Assembly: GCA_964558665.1 (NCBI GenBank)
Contig: CAZLFA010000061.1
Span: 1 to 24,543 of the forward strand
Length of the DNA: 24,543 bases
Reading direction: 5' to 3'
Source of the DNA: CAZLFA01 sp964558665
GTDB taxonomy: Bacteria; Desulfobacterota; Syntrophia; Syntrophales; PHBD01
Within the stretch, counting starts at the first letter, position 1, and each line of letters opens with the position of its first letter. The translations under genes and the position numbers were made by a program. Shown one piece after another: positions 16,301 to 22,431 of the stretch. The notes under the pieces were generated by a model, which worked only from the letters and a program-made list of their open reading frames with translations, searched no databases and was not told the DNA's origin.

Positions 16301-18719
16301 TACACTGAACAACAATAGTGGCGGCACGCTGGTGCTGAACCGCGATTTCACCTTCAACGGCACGGATGGCGGTACAGTGAACCTCAATGCCGGCGGCAAG
16401 GTGCAGAACTATGCGACACTGACTAATGCTGCGGGGCATACCCAGGACAACAGCGGTTTCATTAATAACAATACCGGCGCCACCTTCAGCAATGCCGGCA
16501 CTTTCAACAATAACACCGGGGCAACTATTGCCAACAGCGGTGCACTGACCAACTCAGGCAGAATAGACAACACGGGTACAGTGACGCTGAACGCGAACAG
16601 CGCCTACGATTTTACCGGTGGTACCTTCAACAACAACAGTGGCGGCACGCTGGAACTCAAGCGTGATTTTACTTTCAACGGCACGGATGGCGGCACAGTG
16701 AAACTCAATGCCGGCGGTACAGTTGAAAACTATAAGATATTAACCAACGCAGCGGGGTATATCCAGGAGAATAGCGGTGGCATTAATAATAACATCGGGG
16801 GTACATTCACCAATGACGGTGCAATAGTCAACTACCCCGGCGCCGGCATCAACAACTCCGGTACCATGACAAACGCAACAGGCGCCGAACTGCATAACGG
16901 CGGCGCCCTGACCAATAATACTGGAGCCACGCTGACTAACTCAGGTACATTAACCAATTACAACAGCTCCACGCTGACCAACGCCGGCACCTTAGACAAC
17001 AACAGCCTGTTGAACAACATCTCCGGCGCCACTATCAATAATAGCGGCATCCTTAACAATAATGTCGGCGCCATCTTCGTGAACAACGGCACCTTCAACA
17101 CGAGCACCACCTTCACCAACAACGGCCTGTTTATGGGTACCGGTACAACTGTCGGCAATGTAGTCAACAACGGCACGATTGCCCCGGGCAATTCAATCGG
17201 CACGATGACGATCACCGGCAACTTCACCAGTAATCCCGGTTCCGTGTACCAGGTGGAGATCAACCCGGCGGGGCAGTCCGACAGACTGAATGTATCCGGC
17301 ACCGCCACCTTGAATGGCGGCAAGGTATCAGTGCTGGGCGGTTCGGGGAATTATGGTATGCGGACGGAATACCTTATCCTCAATGCCCTGGGCGGACTAA
17401 CGGGGACCTTCGGAGGCGTAACAAGCGACCTCGCCTTTCTCACACCTTCCCTGGATTATAGAGTTGGTAAGGAAGTCTGGTTAACCATGGCGAGGAACTC
17501 GACCAGCTTCTGCGATGTGGCGGGCAATTCCAATCAGGCATCCCTGGCTTGTGTTCTGGACAATACCCATACATCGCCCGACATGGTTAACGTCATAAAT
17601 GCCCTGTTGGGACTCAGTGCCGATCAGGCGAGAAACGCCTATGACCAGATGTCGGGTTACATCCACATCGCGATGCTGGAAGCGACAAACTACTCCTTTA
17701 GCCGTTATGTCAATACCCTTTCCGGGCGAATGGAAGGTTTCGGCATAGGGGGCACATCGTTCTCCAATGCAGGCAATGTGCTTCTTGCCTCCCGTGATGA
17801 CATTGGAAGCGACGCCGGCAATCTTCTTGTTGCTGCCGTCAACAGCGTAGGCAGCGAAGGGCTGAACGGCAATGCGAAGAAGGTATCTCCCTGGGGTCTG
17901 TGGGCAAAGGGCTACGGCAACCTGGGGGATCGCAGCGGCAATGAGATATCCTCCAAGTACGACTACCGGGGCGGCGGTCTGGTGATCGGCTTCGACAGGA
18001 AGATAAGCGAGAGGTTTCTCCTTGGCGTTTCCGCCGGCTATTCCTACACCAGAGTCGACATGAATGAACTTTCGGAAAACGGCAATGTATCCAGCTATCA
18101 GGGATCGGTATATGGCGCCTATAACGGCGGCCCCCTTTATGTCCATGGTCTTGTCGGTTACGGCTACAACCGTTACGACACGACGCGGAACATTTCGTTC
18201 GGCAACATAAGCAGAACTGCAAATGGAAATTATACGGGCAGCAGCCTGAGCGGATACGTTGAGGCAGGCTACCGCCTCCCGATCGATTCGGTAAGCCTTA
18301 TCCCGATGGCCTCGCTGCAGGCGGGCTCTCTGTGGAGATACAACTTTATAGAGACCGACGCGGGTGCCCTAAATCTGGACGTGGAAAACGAGTATGCAAC
18401 ATCGATTATCGGATCTGCGGGCTTTAAGCTTAAGAAGGAATTCAAACTGCAGGGCGGCACCCTTACTCCGGAACTCAGAGTGAGGTGGCTGCATGAGTTT
18501 GCCAATAACGACTATTCGATGAGCGCGGTATTTGCCAGTGACCCGATATCGACATTCACCGTCAACGGTGACGGTGCAAAGCGTGACAGTTCTGTTATCG
18601 GCTTCGGTCTGGCCTGGGATATCGGTAAAACCCTCGGCATGACTCTTTCTTATGACGTAAACGTATCGGGGGACCGCACCGACCACAGCGGGATGATCGG
18701 TATGCGTTACCGATGGTAG
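13374..18719 (+). CDS. Type V autotransporter adhesin with repeat-rich passenger
   Basis: A 1781-residue outer-membrane autotransporter. The start at 13374 is chosen for GGGAGAAG just upstream; the frame also opens from a TTG at 13293. The N-terminus is long and basic before a hydrophobic core and an AQA|GD cleavage site near residue 46, like the extended signal peptides of large autotransporters. The passenger (47 to ~1260) is built of Asn/Gly/Thr/Ser-rich strands (GTLNN, NSGTLTN, AGTLT), as expected of a parallel beta-helix, with a larger YDFTGGTLNNNSGGTL unit recurring. A pertactin-like autochaperone region (~1261-1370, APGNSIGTMTITGNF) and a linker with two Cys (~1379, 1390) follow. The C-terminal ~280 residues form the beta-barrel, ending in Trp. 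No protease or catalytic motif is seen in the passenger, so adhesion or a structural role is likely. Confidence 0.92.
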   Translation: MKTLMEKAARDIMRLSRDTLMMKKINTIAHALVAIAMVCMVATAQAGDITPNPNPSGHTIEVRGSDTFSKEIHFQNNGNINILNGGTLTTNYDLPLHAHPLTNYSGSTLNIFAGGTLVNEGSTYLESGATLTNNKGGTINNSLWLTALSGSTMNNYGTINNLGSHPSGGSSVGSIEIGGSFSFDSSDAGTAVFNNYGTINNSGYVSLAYLPMLFNSVLNNYGTLHNLAGGHILHEGTINNMGTVILDAGSYYEPLRAGWTPGIFNNNDGGTLVFNRDFALGASYAGTVNLNAGGTLQNNATLTNIAAHTQDNSGTIINNNIMTNAGTINNTGGITLASGSNYDFTGGTLNNNGGTLTLNRDFTFNGTDGGSVNLNAGGTVQNHAMLANVAGNTQDNYGTISNYSGATLTNDGTLNNYGTVDNQAGATLTNNNTLNNLGTLPTGGAVISTLTNAGTFTNNGTLNNIANGHNSQGIITNSGTFINTGVINNESTNEVGAVHIINSGTLTNEGALNNKYRGEITNTGIMTNTGTITNESAIYNTGGTMLNSIGATVNNIGWIETSGATGAFTNNSTLNNDTGALLTHHGATSTNNGTLNNTAVDEYNAGWVMVADGGSMINNGTLNSLAGSDIEIGYGSYVDGKYINGSTGGTFTNNGILNNAGLLTNNAAGHSLINSETGTLNNSGILYNAEGSIMENRGALTNSGDMYNKASSTLTNSGNINNIGKLINSSTINNAGTLTLASGSTYNFTGGTLKNNSSGTLELKRDFTFNSTDGGTVNLNAGGKVENYATLTNAAGHTQDNSGFINNNTGATFSNAGTFNNNSGATLTNSGTVTNNAGATLSNDGTLTNNGTLNNVHTAWLYNSGNLTNSAPATITNDGYIGTSSNGTITNNGTVSITANGGLFINDTGKLDNSGLVANDGWLGIGSNAALSNGGTLNNNTGGNLVNSGNLTNQSIINNAGTANLAGGSTYDFTGGTLNNNSGGTLVLNRDFTFNGTDGGTVNLNAGGKVQNYATLTNAAGHTQDNSGFINNNTGATFSNAGTFNNNTGATIANSGALTNSGRIDNTGTVTLNANSAYDFTGGTFNNNSGGTLELKRDFTFNGTDGGTVKLNAGGTVENYKILTNAAGYIQENSGGINNNIGGTFTNDGAIVNYPGAGINNSGTMTNATGAELHNGGALTNNTGATLTNSGTLTNYNSSTLTNAGTLDNNSLLNNISGATINNSGILNNNVGAIFVNNGTFNTSTTFTNNGLFMGTGTTVGNVVNNGTIAPGNSIGTMTITGNFTSNPGSVYQVEINPAGQSDRLNVSGTATLNGGKVSVLGGSGNYGMRTEYLILNALGGLTGTFGGVTSDLAFLTPSLDYRVGKEVWLTMARNSTSFCDVAGNSNQASLACVLDNTHTSPDMVNVINALLGLSADQARNAYDQMSGYIHIAMLEATNYSFSRYVNTLSGRMEGFGIGGTSFSNAGNVLLASRDDIGSDAGNLLVAAVNSVGSEGLNGNAKKVSPWGLWAKGYGNLGDRSGNEISSKYDYRGGGLVIGFDRKISERFLLGVSAGYSYTRVDMNELSENGNVSSYQGSVYGAYNGGPLYVHGLVGYGYNRYDTTRNISFGNISRTANGNYTGSSLSGYVEAGYRLPIDSVSLIPMASLQAGSLWRYNFIETDAGALNLDVENEYATSIIGSAGFKLKKEFKLQGGTLTPELRVRWLHEFANNDYSMSAVFASDPISTFTVNGDGAKRDSSVIGFGLAWDIGKTLGMTLSYDVNVSGDRTDHSGMIGMRYRW
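14397..16800 (+). repeat. Long internal repeats in the autotransporter passenger
   Basis: A ~60-80-codon unit with the pattern YxFTGGTxxNNxGGTLxLxRDFTFNxTDGG, then a conserved N-rich tail, begins at about 14397, 15609, 16284 and 16605; a more diverged version lies near 14160. Between the second and third of these, positions 15732-15826 are identical to 16407-16501 over 95 bases, and the match continues after one mismatch to 15840/16515. The 15650 and 16646 regions also match closely. Such recent identity points to duplication or gene conversion inside the gene. Confidence 0.85.
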
Positions 18720-18958
18720 TAAAACGTAATAAACACAACCATACCTGTTTCCCACCGAATTAATGAGCGAGAATCAGGATTGTTTGGAAAAACTGGTTCA
18801 CTGTTCGACTTATAGCGGGGCTTAATCCCTGTTAGGCATTATTGACGTACCCATTTCAGTCACCGGGGGGATGAGAATAAAGGTCGCAGCGCAGTCATGG
18901 ACTATATGGATATTTAGCTACATGAAGGAAAAACAAAAATCATCAAGGAGGTATTAGA

Positions 18959-19534
18959 ATGGATTTCAGTAAAAACCGGATTACTCACAAGATCGTAGTT
19001 CCCTCTTACGCGCTCAGCAATTTCCTGCGCCGAGCGGTCTTTGACGAGGAGGCTTTTTCCCTGTTTATGGAAAATTCGGCCGCAGTCCTCTCGAAAAACG
19101 GAATCAAATTGGACCCCTCCATTTCTGAGGATGCACTGATGAGGCTTCGATTTCTTGTGACTCGCGCCCGTGATTTTGTCCTCAAAGAAAAAATCAATGC
19201 CGCCAAATTTGAGGAGTTGTTCGGCATCATAGCCATAAACCAAAACCTGCAGGACATGAAACTCAAGACCGCAACCATCTCGGAAGCAGAAACATCTGTA
19301 GACGTGTACTATTCCGAGACGCAATCGGAGAGTCATCGCGGAGCAAGCACCGAATTTAAAAATCAGGATTCAATTACCGAATCCCGTTCGGACCATTGGA
19401 GCACTACCAAATGGAATGGCAGGGAAATCCTGCACCCGGAAGATCGTTTTATTCGCACGCCTCTCCTTGATTCTCTGACCTTGGGTATGCTTATCGCGAA
19501 AATCGATGGCCGGCTTAAAGACTACGGGGCCTAG
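18959..19534 (+). CDS. Candidate RiPP precursor-like protein (191 aa, Cys-free)
   Basis: A 191-residue soluble protein with a strong AAGGAGG ribosome-binding site (18945-18951). Residues ~24-62 (AVFDEEAFSLFMENSAAVL, then NGIKLDPSISEDA) resemble the leader helices of NHLP/Nif11-type RiPP precursors, in which a D-E-A-F start, an xNPxxVL-like middle and a GI-P step are typical. A second helical block (63-105) is followed by a polar region (106-150) rich in Ser, Glu, Asp, His and Trp (SDHWSTTKW near 144-152) and a hydrophobic C-terminal helix. There is no cysteine, so thioether chemistry is excluded. It is separated by 14 bases from a radical SAM gene on the same strand. This is either the enzyme's substrate or a partner protein. 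Leader similarity is by eye only. Confidence 0.6.
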   Translation: MDFSKNRITHKIVVPSYALSNFLRRAVFDEEAFSLFMENSAAVLSKNGIKLDPSISEDALMRLRFLVTRARDFVLKEKINAAKFEELFGIIAINQNLQDMKLKTATISEAETSVDVYYSETQSESHRGASTEFKNQDSITESRSDHWSTTKWNGREILHPEDRFIRTPLLDSLTLGMLIAKIDGRLKDYGA

Positions 19535-19548
19535 CAAAGGGAGCAGTA

Positions 19549-20604
19549 GTGATTTCACGTATAGTATTTTCTGTTACTTATGATTGTCCTGTCAGTTGCA
19601 AATACTGCGTTACCGAGTCGGGGCCATTTAACGGCCCCGCACTTGGCAATGCTTTTATGCGCAGTGTTATTGATGAGGCAATGGAGCTTGGGCGTCTTGT
19701 TGCTGTCGTCTTCACCGGGGGAGAACCGCTGCTCAAGCTGCATGATGTAAAGGAAACAATACGTTATGCGCACGAGCATCGGCTGTGGACACGAATTGTC
19801 ACCAACTCATTCTGGGCATCAACTCCCGAAACCGCACTTCACATATTGAAGGATCTGAAACAGGCCGGGTTGAGCGAAATCAACTTCAGTTGCGATGACC
19901 TCCACCAGGAACAGATTCCCATGGAGCGGGTCGGCAACGCCTGTTTGGCTGCCCGGACATTGGACATCCCCATGCTCATTGCCCATAAACGGGTTAAAAA
20001 TGGCCGGGTCACTCCTGAAACCATCTCTGATTTTCTTGGGGTCAAGCTTACCGAATTCATAGAGGGAGAGACTAATCAGAAAAAAACCGATCTTTACAGC
20101 TCATCACTTACTATACCAATTGGGCACGGCGCCGGATCACTCAAACAGGATGATTATATCATCTTCAGCGAGAATCCGTTTGCGCATGCATCCCCCTGCG
20201 GCAGCATCCTCAGCTCCATCATCATTTCACCAATGAAAGAAGTGAGAATATGCTGCGGCATGATTGACCAGCGTGTTCCGGAACTCACAGTAGGAAGCCT
20301 TGATAAACAAACCCTGGCAGGAATCGTATGTGAAGGAAACACGGACCTGATAGCAAACTGGTTAGCTCTTGAAGGACCTTATGGCATTATGAGTTTCGTC
20401 CGTGAAAAGGCTCCGGAAATACATTTTCAGGAAAAGTATGTTAACCACTGCCATCTGTGCAACGACATCTTTACGAGGACGGAGGTAAGGAAAGTCCTCA
20501 GCCTGTATGCACGTGAAAAAATCGAAGCAATTACCCTCCAGAGAGGGTTTCTGGAATCACTGCGCTTCAGGGATGCAGGATATGAGAACAACAAATATGA
20601 TTAA
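19549..20604 (+). CDS. Radical SAM protein with C-terminal auxiliary-cluster cysteines
   Basis: A 351-residue enzyme starting at GTG, with AGGGAG (19538-19543) 5 bases before it. C13, C17 and C20 form the CX3CX2C [4Fe-4S] motif, and TGGEPLL (56-62) is the SAM-binding GGEP motif. DDLHQEQIPMERV (116-128) is a segment I associate with peptide- or small-molecule-modifying radical SAM proteins. Extra cysteines at 217, 235, 236, 301 and 304 could hold an auxiliary Fe-S cluster of SPASM/twitch type, common in RiPP maturases, though the full SPASM spacing is not matched. The gene sits 14 bases after the Cys-free 191-residue protein, and its last 8 bases overlap a tiny secreted-peptide ORF, giving a probable three-gene unit. 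Substrate is unknown. Confidence 0.88.
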   Translation: MISRIVFSVTYDCPVSCKYCVTESGPFNGPALGNAFMRSVIDEAMELGRLVAVVFTGGEPLLKLHDVKETIRYAHEHRLWTRIVTNSFWASTPETALHILKDLKQAGLSEINFSCDDLHQEQIPMERVGNACLAARTLDIPMLIAHKRVKNGRVTPETISDFLGVKLTEFIEGETNQKKTDLYSSSLTIPIGHGAGSLKQDDYIIFSENPFAHASPCGSILSSIIISPMKEVRICCGMIDQRVPELTVGSLDKQTLAGIVCEGNTDLIANWLALEGPYGIMSFVREKAPEIHFQEKYVNHCHLCNDIFTRTEVRKVLSLYAREKIEAITLQRGFLESLRFRDAGYENNKYD

Positions 20605-20692
20605 TTGGGTGGTCTTTTGTATCTTGCTACTCCCATCATTTGGAATTGCTAATGATACGAGTTTTGGCGGCAAGAATTTATCCTTTGGATGA
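20597..20692 (+). CDS. 31-codon ORF with signal-peptide-like start, probably truncated
   Basis: The ATG overlaps the end of the radical SAM gene by 8 bases, a geometry that favours translational coupling. The product begins with Met-Ile-Asn-Trp, then a hydrophobic run (VVFCILLLPSFG) and a plausible cleavage after GIA, leaving NDTSFGGKNLSFG. It stops just before the point where the truncated sensor copy begins on the opposite strand. Two readings fit: the 5' end of a larger secreted protein cut off by the rearrangement, or a genuine short secreted peptide encoded with the radical SAM enzyme. I favour truncation, because the neighbouring gene is truncated at the same junction. Confidence 0.45.
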   Translation: MINWVVFCILLLPSFGIANDTSFGGKNLSFG

Positions 20693-20701
20693 GCCACGCA
20701 T

Positions 20702-21022
20702 TCAGATGGTGCGGGAAGAGATGCCGCCGATATATTCCTTGAGTGATAAACCGCCGATGTCCTCCAGTACCAGAAAAAGGCTGTTGCCATATTCTTCCAG
20801 ACCGTAAACATTAATGACGCCCTCGGCATTCGCCAGCAGGCCGAGCATTTCAAATTCGCGACGCACGCGGTTAAGGTCGCTGCCTGTCGGATACTCCTTT
20901 TTCAGAAGTTTGATAATTACGGGTAATTTATCAGCTTTTCTTTGTGCTTTGAATATTACGGATTTGCCGCCTTCATAAATCTCATTTCTAATGTCAAAAC
21001 CGGGTATTGAAATCATGGGCAC
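20702..21022 (-). pseudogene. Truncated second copy of the giant sensor kinase
   Basis: About 105 codons that match the first ~100 residues of the 6092-12781 sensor (start of the Ser/Thr kinase domain: ISIPGFDIRNEIYEGG, then the VIIKLLKKEYPTG lysine region), followed by an unrelated GGISSRTI and stop. DNA identity over 20729-21016 against 12479-12766 (offset 8250) is about 95% by hand count, with 139 identical bases at 20865-21003. The catalytic loop, ATPase and all downstream domains are absent, so it cannot be a kinase. The reading frame is intact to the stop and a good promoter lies upstream, so a short product could still be made. Starts possible: GTG 21022 or ATG 21016. Confidence 0.9.
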
Positions 21023-21100
21023 CGCATTTGATCATCAATGAATAAATACGCCCTGGGGAAATCTTTAGTTCAATGCAAAAGCATCATTAACTTTAATAAG

Positions 21101-21147
21101 CACGGGTAACACCGTGGATTGTATGAGATGAAACTTTTACTTGTCAA
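21101..21147 (-). promoter_or_regulatory. Sigma-70-like promoter for the truncated sensor copy
   Basis: On the minus strand, TTGACA (plus 21142-21147) and TACAAT (plus 21118-21123) are separated by 18 bases. The -35 is perfect and the -10 one base off consensus. Immediately downstream is an inverted repeat, CACGG / CCGTG (21101-21116), placed at or just after the expected start of transcription, so it may be an operator. This is the strongest promoter seen in the window. Confidence 0.65.
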
Positions 21148-21294
21148 TCAAAAAAGGGCATAAAATATATAATAAATGATAGACGGGATTTTCAGTCAGC
21201 GGTATGTGATCCATCGAATTTCATGATTGTCCGGCGGGTCGCGTCTCCGTTCTTTACTTACAGCGATAAAATATCTCTCTCCCGAAGCTGCAAC

Positions 21295-22011
21295 TCACTG
21301 TTTTCTTGAACGCACCGCCAGGGCTCGTTTGCTCTTGCTTTCATCGATGATGATTTCCGGAGGTGCGCCCAGTGTGAATGGAAAGGCCCATACAGATTCG
21401 GGATCCTTCCGTTCCACCGACCAGGCAAAAACATATTTGCCGCGATATGTTAAAAACGGATGGATTTGCAATTTACCCGCTCCTACGGTGATCAGGCTTG
21501 ACAATTCCATTCTGGTGGGTATCCGCCAGCCTCCTCTTGCAATCTTCAGTCCGGCTACCCAGGCCTGAGCCTGCTCCCAGGTGGTATCTTTATCCGGGCC
21601 CTCAAACCACTCCATATCTTTCATCGTGTCTATGAGAACCCGTTCCCGGGAAATCAAATAACGGATTGTTATCGGCTCCGGCAGCATCTTCTTTTGCTCT
21701 TCAGGGCCGCTGTCCGTCTTGACTTTCTTGTCCGATATCCACCGGTCGGAATAGAAAGTCAGTTGATACTCCGACTCGGGGTAGATCCTGGCAAATCTGA
21801 AAACGCCGTCCGCGCCGGTTATTGCCTCAAACTTCTCACTGCCTCTAAGCGACTGCAATAAAGTGGCGGTCACCTTTACATTGGCCAGAGAACGTCCCTT
21901 GCCGTCCACCACCCTGCCCTCAAGGCTTGAATACTTGCCTTCACAACCGGTGAGATTAATCAAAGCGAAACAGCAGAGCACAGCGCACAAAAAGGATCTT
22001 TTCATAAACAT
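21295..22011 (-). CDS. Lipoprotein with carboxypeptidase-regulatory-like and DUF1566-like regions
   Basis: A 238-residue exported lipoprotein. The start at 22011 is supported by GAGGAAA about 9 bases upstream; the frame is open further but lacks a site. MFMKRSFL followed by a hydrophobic stretch leads to the lipobox L20-T-G-C23, so C23 should be lipidated. Residues ~29-95 (LEGRVVDGKGRSLANVKVTA, then ADGVFRFARI) match the carboxypeptidase-regulatory-like beta-sandwich found in many surface proteins. The C-terminal half (TWEQAQAWVAGL, GGWRIPTRMELSSL, YVFAWSVE) matches the DUF1566/Lcl-type fold often found in delta-proteobacterial exported proteins. Likely an outer-membrane-anchored surface or binding protein of unknown partner. 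Transcribed from its own promoter. Confidence 0.85.
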   Translation of the reverse strand: MFMKRSFLCAVLCCFALINLTGCEGKYSSLEGRVVDGKGRSLANVKVTATLLQSLRGSEKFEAITGADGVFRFARIYPESEYQLTFYSDRWISDKKVKTDSGPEEQKKMLPEPITIRYLISRERVLIDTMKDMEWFEGPDKDTTWEQAQAWVAGLKIARGGWRIPTRMELSSLITVGAGKLQIHPFLTYRGKYVFAWSVERKDPESVWAFPFTLGAPPEIIIDESKSKRALAVRSRKQ

Positions 22012-22063
22012 TCTTCGTTTCCTCAATAAGTTCAAAAAATCACAGAAGCAGCATGTTGCATTC

Positions 22064-22092
22064 ATCATATATTAAACGCTGGTTTCCGTCAA
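22064..22092 (-). promoter_or_regulatory. Sigma-70-like promoter of the lipoprotein gene
   Basis: Read on the minus strand, TTGACG (plus 22087-22092) and TATGAT (plus 22064-22069) are spaced by 17 bases, each one base from consensus. Transcription would begin near 22057, giving a leader of about 45 bases before the ATG at 22011. Confidence 0.65.
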
Positions 22093-22431
22093 AATTAAAC
22101 AAACCCTGCATTCTTTTAACCCGGATTACGCGAGAAAAAGCAATACTCTTTGGCTCCCCGGTCAGAGTGGCTTTGAGCGGGATAATATTCACTTCTCTAG
22201 TCTCCATCAGGAAACTGTCCAGTCAGTCATTATTTACATCATATTGAGACTTTTCAACACCCACTGAAATATGGTATCTCTAATAAATAGAATGAAGAGC
22301 TTACGGATACAGATACGAAAGCATCCTTACGATGAAAGCGTCTGCGATCAATTTAACAGTCGATATAATTGTCAAAGAGATCATCCATCCGGCGCAGCAT
22401 CAATTAAAATATAAATTAATTTATCAAGCTT
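22093..22431. other. Gene-free region upstream of the RACo-like gene
   Basis: No credible gene is seen. The stretch contains one copy of the hairpin repeat described at 22141-22189, and an AT-rich end (22355-22431) with a TATAAT at about 22362-22367 but no good -35. A 55-codon frame from 22332 runs into the RACo-like gene in another frame and has no ribosome-binding site. The promoter of the RACo-like gene could not be assigned. Confidence 0.4.
22141..22189. repeat. Short copy of hairpin-forming repeat, left of RACo-like gene
   Basis: Positions 22142-22163 match 24374-24395 with one mismatch in 22 bases (AATACTCTTTG, then CTCCCCGGTC), and GGGATAATATT at 22179-22189 matches 24470-24480. Between them CCCGGTCAGAG pairs with CTTTGAGCGGG around a short loop. 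Compared with the right-hand copy it lacks the interior of the hairpin. Confidence 0.7.

Noticed and set aside
14484..16439. Several long minus-strand ORFs inside the autotransporter gene
   Set aside because: They are low-complexity antisense frames created by the repeated Asn/Gly/Thr codons; their Val/Leu-rich translations follow the sense repeats.
13374..18719. CRISPR-like or tandem-repeat array suggested by regular short repeats
   Set aside because: The repeats are in-frame codons for Asn/Gly/Thr-rich strands of one long open reading frame with signal peptide and beta-barrel; there are no constant repeats separated by unique spacers.
18922..18957. 11-codon ORF whose last codons overlap the AAGGAGG site of the 191-residue protein
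   Set aside because: It could be a leader peptide, but it has no good ribosome-binding site and its Lys/Arg-rich content simply reflects the A/G-rich site.
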